Shown: piece by piece, positions 15,251 to 24,154 of the stretch
Layout: the number at the start of each line of letters is the position of its first letter
Numbering within the stretch: the stretch's first letter is position 1
Source of the DNA: Bacillota bacterium
GTDB taxonomy: Bacteria > Bacillota > Clostridia > Christensenellales > CAG-138
Reading direction: 5' to 3'
Assembly: GCA_023399275.1 (NCBI GenBank)
Contig: JAEWQH010000102.1
Span: 1 to 26,195, forward strand
DNA length: 26,195 nucleotides
The notes under the pieces: generated by a model
What the model was told of the DNA's origin: nothing
The model's input: the letters and a program-made list of their open reading frames with translations, nothing else
The model's database searches: none
Made by a program: the position numbers and the translations under genes

Positions 15251-15278
15251 GTTTAGTGACTGTAAACTCTAAGTTTAG
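15251..15278 (+). promoter_or_regulatory. Operator-like palindromes before the pot regulator
   Basis: GTTTA (15251-15255) pairs with TAAAC (15263-15267), and TAAACT-cta-AGTTTA (15263-15277) is a perfect 6-bp inverted repeat. Three GTTTA half-sites in alternating direction at the start site fit a binding region for the XRE regulator encoded directly downstream. The binding itself is inferred. Confidence 0.6.
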
Positions 15279-15293
15279 GGGTGGTAGACACAG

Positions 15294-15830
15294 ATGGAGA
15301 TCGGCGTCAAGATCAAGCAGCTGCGGCTGCAGCGTGGTTTGACGCAGGAGGAGCTCGCCGCCCGCACGGAGCTGACCAAGGGATTCATCTCCCAGCTCGA
15401 GCGGGATCTGACCTCCCCCTCAATCGCCACGCTGATGGATATCCTCGCCGCGCTCGGCACCGACGTGGCGGGTTTTTTTCGCGAAACGCAGGATGAACCC
15501 GTCGTCTACAACACGGACGACATGTTTGTCAAGCAGGAGCCGGACGGTTATACGATCCAGTGGCTCGTAACCAACGCGCAGAAAAACGCGCTCGAGCCCA
15601 TCCTCGTCACGATCCCCGGTGGAGTCAGCGGCGTGGAGGACGATCCGCACGAGGGCGAGGAGTTCGGCTATGTGCTCAGCGGAAGCGTCACGCTCGTGGT
15701 CGGCACCAAGCGCTATCGCATCAAGAAGGGCGGCAGCTTCTATTTTCGGCCTACGCGTGTGCACTATCTGATCAACCACGGCAAGACCGAGGCGCGCGTG
15801 CTCTGGGTCAGCACCCCGCCGAGTTTTTAA
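15294..15830 (+). CDS. XRE-cupin transcriptional regulator of the pot operon (PuuR-like)
   Basis: A 178-residue regulator with an N-terminal XRE helix-turn-helix (about 5-62; LTQEELAARTELTKGFISQLE holds the two helices) and a C-terminal cupin barrel (about 100-175) with PHEGEEFGYVLSG (118-130) and a second strand signature FYFRPTRVHYL (149-159). His119, Glu123 and His157 could form a ligand or metal pocket. This XRE-cupin type includes PuuR, which senses polyamines. It stands 15 bases before potA and is transcribed from the same promoter, so it almost certainly controls its own operon, likely through the palindromes at 15251-15278. Ligand identity (putrescine or spermidine) is inferred from the neighbours. 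Confidence 0.88.
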   Translation: MEIGVKIKQLRLQRGLTQEELAARTELTKGFISQLERDLTSPSIATLMDILAALGTDVAGFFRETQDEPVVYNTDDMFVKQEPDGYTIQWLVTNAQKNALEPILVTIPGGVSGVEDDPHEGEEFGYVLSGSVTLVVGTKRYRIKKGGSFYFRPTRVHYLINHGKTEARVLWVSTPPSF

Positions 15831-15845
15831 GGAGCAGGTATTTAT

Positions 15846-17225
15846 ATGAAGGACAAGCATCTCATCGAGCTCATCGACGTATCCAAGGCATATGGCGGGG
15901 ACGTTGCGCTTTCGCACGTGGACCTCTATATCAAGGACGGCGAGTTTTTGACCCTGCTCGGCCCCTCCGGCTGCGGCAAAACGACCATGCTCCGCCTCAT
16001 CGCGGGTTTCATCATGCCGGACGAAGGGCGCATCGAGATGGACGGCGTAGACATCGCAAATACGCCGCCGTACCTGCGCAAAGTCAACACGGTGTTTCAA
16101 AAGTACGCGCTGTTTCCGCACCTGAACGTCGCGGACAACATCGCCTTCGGGCTCAAGCTGCGCAACGTGGACAAAGCTGTCATCAAAGAAAAGGTCGAGG
16201 CCATGCTGGAGCTGGTCAACCTCAAGGGTTACGGCGGCCGCTATGTCGAGCAGCTCTCCGGCGGGCAGCAGCAGCGCGTCGCCATCGCCCGCGCGTTGAT
16301 CAACGAGCCGCAGGTTCTGCTGCTCGACGAGCCGCTCGGCGCACTGGACCTCAAGCTGCGCAAAGAGATGCAGGTGGAGCTCAAAAACATGCAGCAGCGC
16401 CTCGGCATCACGTTTATCTACGTCACCCACGATCAGGAGGAAGCGCTCACCATGAGCGATACCATCGTGGTGCTCAAGGACGGGGTGATCCAGCAGATCG
16501 GCACCCCGACGGATATCTACAACGAGCCGAAGAACCCCTTTGTTGCGGATTTCATCGGCGAGAGCAACATCATCCCCGGCATCATGCTGCAGGACTTCAA
16601 GGTGCGCATGAACGGCGTGGTCTACGACTGTGTGGATAAGGGCTTCGGCAAGAATACCGAGGTGGATGTTGTCGTGCGCCCGGAGGATATCGACATCGTC
16701 CCCGCCGAAGGTGCGCGCGTAGCCGGAACGGCCGTCTCCGTCGTATTTATGGGCGTGCACTACGAGGTGGATGTAGACTGCGGCGGCTACGAGTGGGTCA
16801 TCCAGACCACGGACTACGTCGAGCGCGGGCAGGTGGTCGGCATATCGATCCCGCCGGATGCGATCCACATCATGAAAAAGACGCAGCAGACCAACCTCTT
16901 CGACGCGGTGGCTTACCCCGACGACGGCGAGGTGGAGTTCCTCGGCACGCGCTTTGCCTGCACGGGACTTGACGGATTTGAGTCCAAGGACGACGTGCTG
17001 GTGGCGATCGCCCCGGCAGACGTGCGCCTTGTTCCTCCGGAGCAGAGCGAGCTCACCGGCGTGGTGCGCGCGTGCATGTTCCTCGGCACACATTATGAAG
17101 TGACCATCGTCTGCGGCGAGGAGGACTGGATCGCCTACTCGCCGGAGTATATGGAATCCGGCGAAGAGATCGGCATCTCGGTGCCAGCGGACAAGATCGC
17201 GGTGAGCGCAAATGAAGCAAACTAA
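15846..17225 (+). CDS. potA: Spermidine/putrescine ABC transporter ATPase with doubled TOBE domain
   Basis: A 459-residue ATPase that powers polyamine import with PotB, PotC and PotD. The nucleotide domain (about 5-240) has Walker A GPSGCGKTT (39-47), Q-loop Gln85, signature LSGGQ (137-141), Walker B VLLLDEP (157-163) and switch His195. After it come two similar regulatory beta domains: 272-345 and 383-454. They share R/A-P-(E/A)-D-(I/V), then MG-V-HYEV or LG-T-HYEV, and G-I-S-(I/V)-P-x-D-x-I endings, so this looks like an internal duplication of a TOBE domain; common PotA proteins are about 350-380 residues with one. AAGGAGC precedes the ATG. It overlaps potB by 14 bases. The family call is firm; the effect of the second TOBE copy is unknown. 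Confidence 0.95.
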   Translation: MKDKHLIELIDVSKAYGGDVALSHVDLYIKDGEFLTLLGPSGCGKTTMLRLIAGFIMPDEGRIEMDGVDIANTPPYLRKVNTVFQKYALFPHLNVADNIAFGLKLRNVDKAVIKEKVEAMLELVNLKGYGGRYVEQLSGGQQQRVAIARALINEPQVLLLDEPLGALDLKLRKEMQVELKNMQQRLGITFIYVTHDQEEALTMSDTIVVLKDGVIQQIGTPTDIYNEPKNPFVADFIGESNIIPGIMLQDFKVRMNGVVYDCVDKGFGKNTEVDVVVRPEDIDIVPAEGARVAGTAVSVVFMGVHYEVDVDCGGYEWVIQTTDYVERGQVVGISIPPDAIHIMKKTQQTNLFDAVAYPDDGEVEFLGTRFACTGLDGFESKDDVLVAIAPADVRLVPPEQSELTGVVRACMFLGTHYEVTIVCGEEDWIAYSPEYMESGEEIGISVPADKIAVSANEAN

Positions 17226-18039
17226 GGCGCAAAAGCAGGCATCTGCAAAGGGAATGCGCATCCGCAGGAGCGTGTTTGCCTATCCGTATGTCGTTTGGAT
17301 GGCGCTCTTCATCGTCGCCCCGATGCTGCTTATCCTCTACTATGCCTTCACGAGCGACGGCTCCGTCACGGTGGAAAACATCGTGCAGGCGGCGAGCTGG
17401 GATAACCTGCGCGTGCTGGCCGACTCCGTGCGCTTTGCGCTGTATACCACGATTTTGTGCCTATTGCTCGGCTACCCGGTCGCGTACCTGCTCTCGCAGA
17501 TGAAGAAAGCCACCGCCGCGCTGCTTTCGGTCTTCTTTATCGTGCCGATGTGGATGAACTTTCTGCTGCGCACATACGCCTGGAAGGTGCTGCTCAGCGC
17601 GTTTACAAACATCCTGTATACCGAGGGCGCGGTGCTGCTGGGCATGGTCTACAACTTTCTGCCGTTTATGATCCTGCCGATCTACACCACGCTGATCAAG
17701 CTCGATAAGAGCTATATCGAAGCTGCGGCGGATCTCGGCGCAAATCCGGCAAAGACGTTTCTCAAGGTGGTGTTGCCGCTCTCCATGCCGGGCATTATAT
17801 CGGGCGTTACGATGGTGTTCATCCCGAGCACGACGACGTTCGCCATCTCGCAGCTGCTCGGCGGCGGCAAGACGATGCTCTACGGCGACCTTATCTATAT
17901 GAAGTTTATCACGGAGCAGTCGTGGAACACGGGCAGCGCGCTGTCCATCATCCTGCTGGCCTTCGTTCTCGTCTCCATGACGTTTATGAAGAAAGCCGAG
18001 CGCAAAACCAGCGACGAAGGAGGCGGCAGGCTATGGTAA
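17212..18039 (+). CDS. potB: Spermidine/putrescine ABC transporter permease
   Basis: A 275-residue inner-membrane permease with six predicted helices (about 22-45, 72-96, 101-122, 140-162, 190-212, 235-258). The EAA loop that docks on the ATPase is EAAADLGANPAKTFLKVVLP (170-189). It forms the channel with PotC. The start codon lies inside the end of potA (14-base overlap) and the stop overlaps the potC start by seven bases, so translation of the three genes is coupled. The basic N-terminus (MKQTKAQKQASAKGMRIRR) faces the cytoplasm. Confidence 0.95.
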   Translation: MKQTKAQKQASAKGMRIRRSVFAYPYVVWMALFIVAPMLLILYYAFTSDGSVTVENIVQAASWDNLRVLADSVRFALYTTILCLLLGYPVAYLLSQMKKATAALLSVFFIVPMWMNFLLRTYAWKVLLSAFTNILYTEGAVLLGMVYNFLPFMILPIYTTLIKLDKSYIEAAADLGANPAKTFLKVVLPLSMPGIISGVTMVFIPSTTTFAISQLLGGGKTMLYGDLIYMKFITEQSWNTGSALSIILLAFVLVSMTFMKKAERKTSDEGGGRLW

Positions 18040-18842
18040 ACCGCCTGAAGAAGTTCTTTTCCGGCACATACCTCGGGCTGATGCTCGTGTTTCTCTACGC
18101 GCCGATCCTGATTCTGATTGTCTACTCCTTCAACCGGAGCAAGACGCTCGGCAACTGGACGGGTTTTACCTTCGACTGGTACGCGCAGCTCTTTCGCACG
18201 CCCGAGATCACCGACGCGCTGGTGGTAACGCTCTCCGTCGCCGCGATCTCGTCCATCGTAGCCACCGTGCTTGGCACGCTCGCCGCCATCGGCCTGCACG
18301 CCATGAAACGGCGCGACCGCATGCTGCTCGAGAACATCTCCCAGCTGCCGATGGTCAACCCCGACCTCGTGACCGGCATCTCGCTGATGCTGCTCTTTCT
18401 CTTCGTCGGCCTGCGGGACGGGTACACGCGGCTGCTGATCGCGCATATCACCTTCAACCTGCCGTATGTGATCTTCTCCGTGCTGCCGAAGCTGCGGCAG
18501 AGCTCGGATATGCTCTACGAGGCGGCGCTCGACCTCGGCTGCACGCCGCTGCAGGCGATTCAGAAGGTGGTCATCCCGGATATCATGCCCGGTATCGTCT
18601 CCGGCCTCATCATGGCGTTTACGCTCTCGCTGGACGATTTCGTGATCAGCTTCTTTGCCGGAAACGGCGTGGACAACCTCTCGATGTACATCTACGCCTC
18701 GGCACGCCGCGGCGTGAACCCCGCGCTCTCGACGATCATCTTCGTGCCGGTGGTGACGCTGCTGCTCATCGTCAACCTCAAGGGCATCCGCGAAGAGCGC
18801 AATGCCGAGCTGCAGAGTAAAAAAGTCGGCATGAAACGATAG
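18033..18842 (+). CDS. potC: Spermidine/putrescine ABC transporter permease
   Basis: A 269-residue permease, the partner of PotB, with six helices and the EAA loop EAALDLGCTPLQAIQKVVIP (163-182), followed by the PotC-typical SLDDFVISFF segment. I take the ATG at 18033-18035, which has GGAGG nine bases upstream and overlaps the potB stop; the longer in-frame reading from 17922 would run inside potB and gives a charged, non-homologous head. It belongs to the same operon, with potD following after 81 bases. Confidence 0.95.
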   Translation: MVNRLKKFFSGTYLGLMLVFLYAPILILIVYSFNRSKTLGNWTGFTFDWYAQLFRTPEITDALVVTLSVAAISSIVATVLGTLAAIGLHAMKRRDRMLLENISQLPMVNPDLVTGISLMLLFLFVGLRDGYTRLLIAHITFNLPYVIFSVLPKLRQSSDMLYEAALDLGCTPLQAIQKVVIPDIMPGIVSGLIMAFTLSLDDFVISFFAGNGVDNLSMYIYASARRGVNPALSTIIFVPVVTLLLIVNLKGIREERNAELQSKKVGMKR

Positions 18843-18857
18843 CGTCCGCAAGCGCCA

Positions 18858-18872
18858 CGCCGCTCTGCGGTG
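18858..18872 (+). other. Small GC hairpin between potC and potD
   Basis: Arms CGCCGC (18858-18863) and GCGGTG (18867-18872) form six pairs with one wobble around TCT. There is no T-run, so it is not a terminator; it may protect the upstream mRNA end or set the potD ratio. Confidence 0.4.
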
Positions 18873-18923
18873 CGCGCCGGAAGATAGATACCACGTTACC
18901 ACAACCACAGGAGGAAACAATCC

Positions 18924-19967
18924 ATGAAAACACTGAAAAAAGTCGTCTGCCTCGCGCTTGCCCTCGCGCTGTCGCTCTCGCTTTTCGCCTGCTCAGGCGG
19001 AGGCAAGGTGACGCTGAACGTGCTCAACTGGGGCGATTACATCGACCCCGAGCTGCTGACCCGGTTTGAAGAAGAAACCGGCATTTCGGTTAAATACACG
19101 ACCATGACCAGCAACGAGGAGATGCTTGTCAAGCTTGCCTCGGCGGACAACATCTACGACGTCTGCTTTCCCTCGGACTACATCATCGAAAAGCTGATTG
19201 CCGACGACCTGCTCTACACCATCGACAAGGACAACATCCCAAACCTGAGCAACATCGACCCGCGGTTTCTGGATCTCTCCTTCGATCCCGGCAACACCTA
19301 CAGCGTGCCGTATATGTGGGGCACGGTCGGCATCCTCTACAATACCACCATGGTAACCGACCCCGTCGACAGCTGGAATATCCTCTGGGATGAGAAGTAC
19401 GCCGGCCAGATCCTCATGTATGACAGCATGCGCGACACCATCGGCATCACGCTCAAAAAGCTTGGCTACGATATCAATACCCGCAACGAAGCGGATATCC
19501 TCGCCGCGCAGGAGGCGCTGATTGCGCAAAAGCCGCTTGTGCGCGCATACCTGACGGACGACATCAAGATGGAGCTCATCAACGGCAGCGCAGCCATGGG
19601 CGTCGTCTACTCCGGCGACGCGGTCTACTGCATCTCGGAGAATCCCGACCTCGCCTACGTCGTACCAAACGAGGGTAGCAACGTCTGGTTCGACAACATC
19701 ATCATCCCCAAGACCTCGCAGCACACCGCCGAGGCGGAGGCGTTCATCAACTTCCTCTGCGACGCGGAGGTCGCCGCGCAAAACTCCGACTACATCGGCT
19801 TTTCCACGCCGAACGCAGCCGGTCTTGCGCTGATGGATCCGTCCTATGCGGAGGACCCGACCTACAATCCCCCGCAGGATGTGCTTGACCGCTGCCAGAT
19901 CTTCCAAGACCTCGGCGACTTTGTCAAGGTCTTCTCCGACGCCTGGACGAAGATCAAAGCCGCGTAA
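18924..19967 (+). CDS. potD: Spermidine/putrescine-binding lipoprotein
   Basis: A 347-residue extracytoplasmic binding protein. The signal peptide ends in the lipobox LFAC with the lipid-anchored Cys23, as expected for a Gram-positive binding protein held on the outer face of the membrane. Family landmarks are LNVLNWGDYIDPELLTRFE (31-49), then PSDYIIEKL, the VPYMWGTVGILYN segment, and SAAMGVVYSGDAVY. It delivers polyamine to PotBC. CAGGAGGAAAC precedes the ATG. It is the last gene of the operon; a strong terminator follows 17 bases after the stop. Family call firm; whether it prefers spermidine or putrescine is not visible. Confidence 0.95.
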   Translation: MKTLKKVVCLALALALSLSLFACSGGGKVTLNVLNWGDYIDPELLTRFEEETGISVKYTTMTSNEEMLVKLASADNIYDVCFPSDYIIEKLIADDLLYTIDKDNIPNLSNIDPRFLDLSFDPGNTYSVPYMWGTVGILYNTTMVTDPVDSWNILWDEKYAGQILMYDSMRDTIGITLKKLGYDINTRNEADILAAQEALIAQKPLVRAYLTDDIKMELINGSAAMGVVYSGDAVYCISENPDLAYVVPNEGSNVWFDNIIIPKTSQHTAEAEAFINFLCDAEVAAQNSDYIGFSTPNAAGLALMDPSYAEDPTYNPPQDVLDRCQIFQDLGDFVKVFSDAWTKIKAA

Positions 19968-19984
19968 CCCGCGGGATATGCATT

Positions 19985-20016
19985 GAGCGGATCGCATGTT
20001 GCGATCCGCTCTTTTT
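19985..20016 (+). terminator. Intrinsic terminator of the pot operon
   Basis: Perfect 12-bp stem (19985-19996 with 20000-20011), TGT loop, then five T (20012-20016). The opposite strand has no T-run, so the convergent citrate-synthase-like gene has no obvious terminator of its own here beyond this stem. Confidence 0.93.
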
Positions 20017-20034
20017 CATCTGTGCGATTCCAGA

Positions 20035-21399
20035 TTACTCCGCGCTTTCGGCGAGCGCTTCCGCCGCGATGGCTTCCAGCTCGTCGTTGCTCATCACGGT
20101 CGTGCGGCAGGCTTCATAGAGCGTGTCGATGCGCTCCTTGATGGCGCCAACCACAGGGCTCCTCTTGTCGAGCTCAATGCCCATATGCGTGTTGAGCCAG
20201 TAAGCGATGCCCGCCGCGCCGCTGTGCGCATCCACCATGACTTCCGCCGGGCGGTTGAGTACCTTGCCGGTGTTGAAGATGCTGTAGATTCGCTCGTCCT
20301 TGAGCAGCCCATCCGCGTGGATGCCCGCGCGGGTGCTGTTGAAGTTTTTGCCGACAAACGGCGTCATCGGCGGGATCTCATAGCCGATCTCCTTCTCGAA
20401 GTACTCCGCGATCTGCGTGATGACGGAGAGATTCATGCCATCCGTCGTGCCGCGCAGAGAGCAGTATTCCATCACCATGCCCTCAAGCGGGCAGTTGCCC
20501 GTGCGCTCACCTATGCCAAGCAGCGAGCAGTTCGCCGCAGAAGCGCCGTAGAGCCAGGCCGCGGCCGCATTGGAAACGGCCTTATAAAAGTCGTTGTGCC
20601 CGTGCCACTCGATGAGCGAGCTGGGCACGTTGCCATAGTGCCGCAGGCCGTAGATGATGCCCGGCACGCTGCGCGGCAAGCTCGCGCCGGGGTAGGAAAC
20701 GCCGAGGCCGAGCGTATCGCAGCAGCGAATCTTGATCGGGATGCCAGCCTCCTCGGAAAGCCCCGCCAGCGCATGCGCAAACGGAACGACAAAGCCGTAG
20801 AAGTCCGCACGGGTGATATCCTCAAAGTGGCAGCGCGGCACGATGCCGCGATCGAGCGCCATCTTGACTACGCCGAGGTATTTGTCCATCGCCTGCTTGC
20901 GCGTGAGGTTCATCTTGTGGAAGATGTGGTAATCCGAGCAGGAGACGAGTATGCCGGTCTCGCGCACGCCGAGCTCTTTGACGAGGTTGAAATCGCTCTC
21001 GGTCGCACGGATCCAGGTCGTAATCTCCGGAAAACGATAACCCCGATCGCGGCAAAGCTCCAGCGCCTGGCGGTCCTGCTGGCTGTAGACGAAGAATTCG
21101 CTCTGGCGGATCAGTCCGTTCGGGCCGCCGAGTTCGTGCATCAGATCAAACAGGCGCAGAATCTGCTCCGGCGTAAACGGCGCGCGGGACTGCTGCCCGT
21201 CGCGAAACGTCGTGTCGGTGATCCAGATTTCCTTGGGCATGCGCATCGGCACAAGGCGCTGGTTAAACGCAACCTTCGGAACCTCGTCGAAGTGAAAGAT
21301 CTCCGGAAACAGATTCGCTTCCGGCACATCCTGCACATCGTACTCGTAATAGTTCTCACGCAGTAAGTTCGTATGGTCGTCAAATACGATCTTGCTCAT
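20035..21399 (-). CDS. Re-citrate synthase / isopropylmalate-homocitrate synthase family enzyme
   Basis: A 454-residue HMGL-like TIM-barrel enzyme that joins acetyl-CoA to a 2-oxoacid. The metal and substrate motif TDTTFRDGQQSR is at 61-72, metal-binding HGHND at 266-270, and GERTGN at 297-302. It lacks the C-terminal leucine-binding domain of LeuA. Segments such as NGLIRQSEFFVYSQQDR (94-110) and PRCHFEDITRADFYGFVVPF (188-207) resemble the clade containing the clostridial Re-face citrate synthase, used to make citrate and glutamate in anaerobes without the normal enzyme; genomes often label it isopropylmalate synthase. The reaction therefore remains open. I start at the ATG 21397-21399, since the upstream ATG at 21417 would translate the GAGGAGGGG binding site itself. 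Confidence 0.82.
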   Translation of the reverse strand: MSKIVFDDHTNLLRENYYEYDVQDVPEANLFPEIFHFDEVPKVAFNQRLVPMRMPKEIWITDTTFRDGQQSRAPFTPEQILRLFDLMHELGGPNGLIRQSEFFVYSQQDRQALELCRDRGYRFPEITTWIRATESDFNLVKELGVRETGILVSCSDYHIFHKMNLTRKQAMDKYLGVVKMALDRGIVPRCHFEDITRADFYGFVVPFAHALAGLSEEAGIPIKIRCCDTLGLGVSYPGASLPRSVPGIIYGLRHYGNVPSSLIEWHGHNDFYKAVSNAAAAWLYGASAANCSLLGIGERTGNCPLEGMVMEYCSLRGTTDGMNLSVITQIAEYFEKEIGYEIPPMTPFVGKNFNSTRAGIHADGLLKDERIYSIFNTGKVLNRPAEVMVDAHSGAAGIAYWLNTHMGIELDKRSPVVGAIKERIDTLYEACRTTVMSNDELEAIAAEALAESAE

Positions 21400-21449
21400 C
21401 GGCCCCTCCTCGCGCATGCTTGCATGCCTGTATACAATCCTTGTCGATT

Positions 21450-21478
21450 ATTATATCAACGCGAAAAAACCGCGTCAA
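21450..21478 (-). promoter_or_regulatory. Promoter of the citrate-synthase-like gene
   Basis: Minus strand: -35 TTGACG (21473-21478), 17-base spacer, -10 TATAAT (21450-21455). The leader to the start codon is about 44 bases. Confidence 0.85.
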
Positions 21479-21634
21479 GGTAAAAATGAACCGGTTTTGG
21501 ACGAATCATGCGCGAAAAATGCATATTTTTTCAAGTGCCGCTCTTCCATGTCCCCCGCACGGGAGCACCGATTCGCGCGGCAGGATGCAATCGTGTCATG
21601 CGCGCAAACGTTCTGTTGAGATTCTTCCGGTGCG

Positions 21635-21663
21635 TTGACACGCATCGGAATCGTTTTTATACT
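21635..21663 (+). promoter_or_regulatory. Promoter of the DUF4230 gene
   Basis: -35 TTGACA (21635-21640), 17-base spacer, -10 TATACT (21658-21663). The -35 sits inside the palindrome TGCGT-tgac-ACGCA (21631-21644), which could be an operator. Confidence 0.85.
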
Positions 21664-21707
21664 GATACTATAGATGCGTCTTTCGGCGCACGAGAGGGGG
21701 ATTCACC

Positions 21708-22529
21708 ATGTCCGAGCCGACCCGCCCGAGCGCGGAGCTGCTGCGCGACGACGCGCGCTCCGCCGCCGTTCGCGACGAGGCCGCGCGCAAGAGCCGCCGT
21801 CCGCAAGAGGACGTAGGCGCGTGCAAACCGCGCCGCCGCTTCGGCCTGCGGCACATCCGCTGGATCATCCGCGGCGTGGTGTTGGCCGCCATTTTGATCG
21901 CTGCCCTTGTTTTTCTGCCGAAGATCAAGTCCCTGTTTTCGCCCGATATCAGCATCGGCGTGCCCGACTCGCTCTCCGGGTTGCTGCCGGACGAGACCAT
22001 GGGTTACAGCAAGATCGATTTTTCGAATGCCATCCTCGGCGAATCGCGCACAAAGAGCGACTTTGTCGTGCTGGAGCAGGATGTGACCGTCACCACTCGC
22101 GTGTCCCAGGCACTGGCGAACCTCGCTCTGTTCGAAAAGTCGCAGCTCATCCGCTCTTTTGGCACGGGGGTGTTCACCGTCGATCTCTCCCGGTTGCGCG
22201 CGGAAGATATCGCGCTGGATGAACAATTGAGTCTGGTGACGATAGCCATCCCCCACGCCGCGCTGGCCTATGTCACCGTGGATGTCGAGCGAACGGAGTT
22301 TGAAGAGACGCAGAAGGCGCTCTTTGCATTCGGCGAGATCAAGCTCACCAACGAGCAGCTCAACCTGTTGGAGCAGACGATACAGGGCGCAATGACGGAG
22401 CAGCTCGGCAGCGCGGAGATGCTTGCCAAGGCGGACATCCGGGCGCTTGAGCAGGTGCAGAAGCTCTTCGAGCCGATCGTGCGCGCCGTCGCAGACGAAA
22501 TTGCGGTAACGATCGTTTTCGCTTCATAA
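21708..22529 (+). CDS. DUF4230 family single-pass membrane protein
   Basis: A 273-residue protein with a charged cytoplasmic head (1-50), one membrane helix (about 52-70) and an outside domain (about 80-273). The outside part matches DUF4230 in layout: a SELVVLEQDVTV-like strand (DFVVLEQDVTVTTR), a central beta region with ERTEFEETQKALFAFGE, then a long helix (about 215-250) and a final strand (ADEIAVTIVF). The family has no known function and is common in Firmicutes. AGAGGGGG precedes the ATG by seven bases. It is transcribed alone from its own promoter. Confidence 0.8.
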   Translation: MSEPTRPSAELLRDDARSAAVRDEAARKSRRPQEDVGACKPRRRFGLRHIRWIIRGVVLAAILIAALVFLPKIKSLFSPDISIGVPDSLSGLLPDETMGYSKIDFSNAILGESRTKSDFVVLEQDVTVTTRVSQALANLALFEKSQLIRSFGTGVFTVDLSRLRAEDIALDEQLSLVTIAIPHAALAYVTVDVERTEFEETQKALFAFGEIKLTNEQLNLLEQTIQGAMTEQLGSAEMLAKADIRALEQVQKLFEPIVRAVADEIAVTIVFAS

Positions 22530-22693
22530 AAAAAGCTGAGGCCATGTTTCCTCTGCCATGGTTTCGAATGCGTCGTTTCCCGCCCGGAAATACGGGGGAC
22601 GGCGGTCAACGAGCGGTTATCCTGTCGAAAAACCGGTTTTAAGGCAGATGAAAGCGCCCCCGCGTACGCGGGGGCGCTTGTGTAGAGCCTATG
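22530..22693. other. Convergent spacer
   Basis: 164 bases between the DUF4230 and MsmK genes. Besides the 22652-22679 hairpin it holds the palindrome AAAACCGGTTTT (22629-22640). I see no convincing separate terminator for the plus-strand gene. Confidence 0.5.
22652..22679 (-). terminator. Terminator of the MsmK/UgpC gene
   Basis: A perfect 28-base GC palindrome (12 usable pairs around GTAC) 15 bases after the stop, followed on the minus strand by TTTCATC. The plus direction, after the DUF4230 gene, has no T-run. Confidence 0.7.
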
Positions 22694-23799
<1,106 letters not shown>

Positions 23800-23812
<13 letters not shown>

Positions 23813-23922
23813 AGTTTCTTGGCTTCATCAGGCGCAGCATCCGCTCGTCGCCCGACTCGCAGCCGCCCGAAAATGAGCGGTCGCATTACGGCAGGTCTCC
23901 ACACTGCCGCACCGCAAGCCAT
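23800..23922 (-). CDS. Possible 40-codon upstream reading frame in the MsmK leader
   Basis: An open frame of 40 codons from the ATG at 23920-23922 to a TAA at 23800-23802, overlapping the MsmK start by 13 bases. A strong AAGGAGGG lies 13 bases before its ATG, a longer gap than usual. The predicted peptide begins MACGAAVWRPAVMRPL and is Arg/Ala-rich with no recognised domain. If translated it could couple to MsmK, whose own binding site is poor. In GC-rich DNA a 40-codon open frame arises easily by chance, so this is a tentative call. Confidence 0.25.
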
Positions 23923-24014
23923 GCGGATTGGGTATCCCTCCTTTTATTTAGCGTCGCGGTGAATAAGAAGTGGAGTAAGCCCCGCGCGCCGGAATACAGA
24001 GAAATGTCCCTTAT

Positions 24015-24043
24015 ATTATTACAGACCGCGCGCCATTTCGCAA
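24015..24043 (-). promoter_or_regulatory. Candidate promoter of the MsmK gene
   Basis: Minus strand: -35 TTGCGA (24038-24043), 17-base spacer, -10 AATAAT (24015-24020), with TAATAT overlapping at 24013-24018. This gives a leader near 195 bases. Confidence 0.5.
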
Positions 24044-24154
24044 GAGCGAATTCGCAGAAAACAACGGTTCGAAATGCATCGATCCATTCGGCGCAAAACA
24101 TCCACTCCCGACGGGCGGACGTGCGGCCGGGATATATATCATTCTATATGCGAG

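Larger units (their letters stand above)
21400..21707. other. Divergent intergenic region
   Basis: 308 bases with no supported gene. It holds the minus-strand promoter at 21450-21478 and the plus-strand promoter at 21635-21663. Between them (21480-21630) I see an AT-rich patch around 21516-21532 but no further clear signal. Confidence 0.6.

Noticed and set aside
15420..17261. Long minus-strand open frame opposite the regulator and potA
   Set aside because: Antisense to firmly identified genes; His/Asp/Val-rich pattern is typical of reversed GC-rich codons.
17922..18032. Longer reading of potC from 17922
   Set aside because: It lies within potB, has a charged head unlike PotC, and the ATG at 18033 has GGAGG upstream.
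22629..22640. AAAACCGGTTTT as terminator of the DUF4230 gene
   Set aside because: The self-complementary core is too short to form a stable hairpin with a loop and has no T-run of its own.
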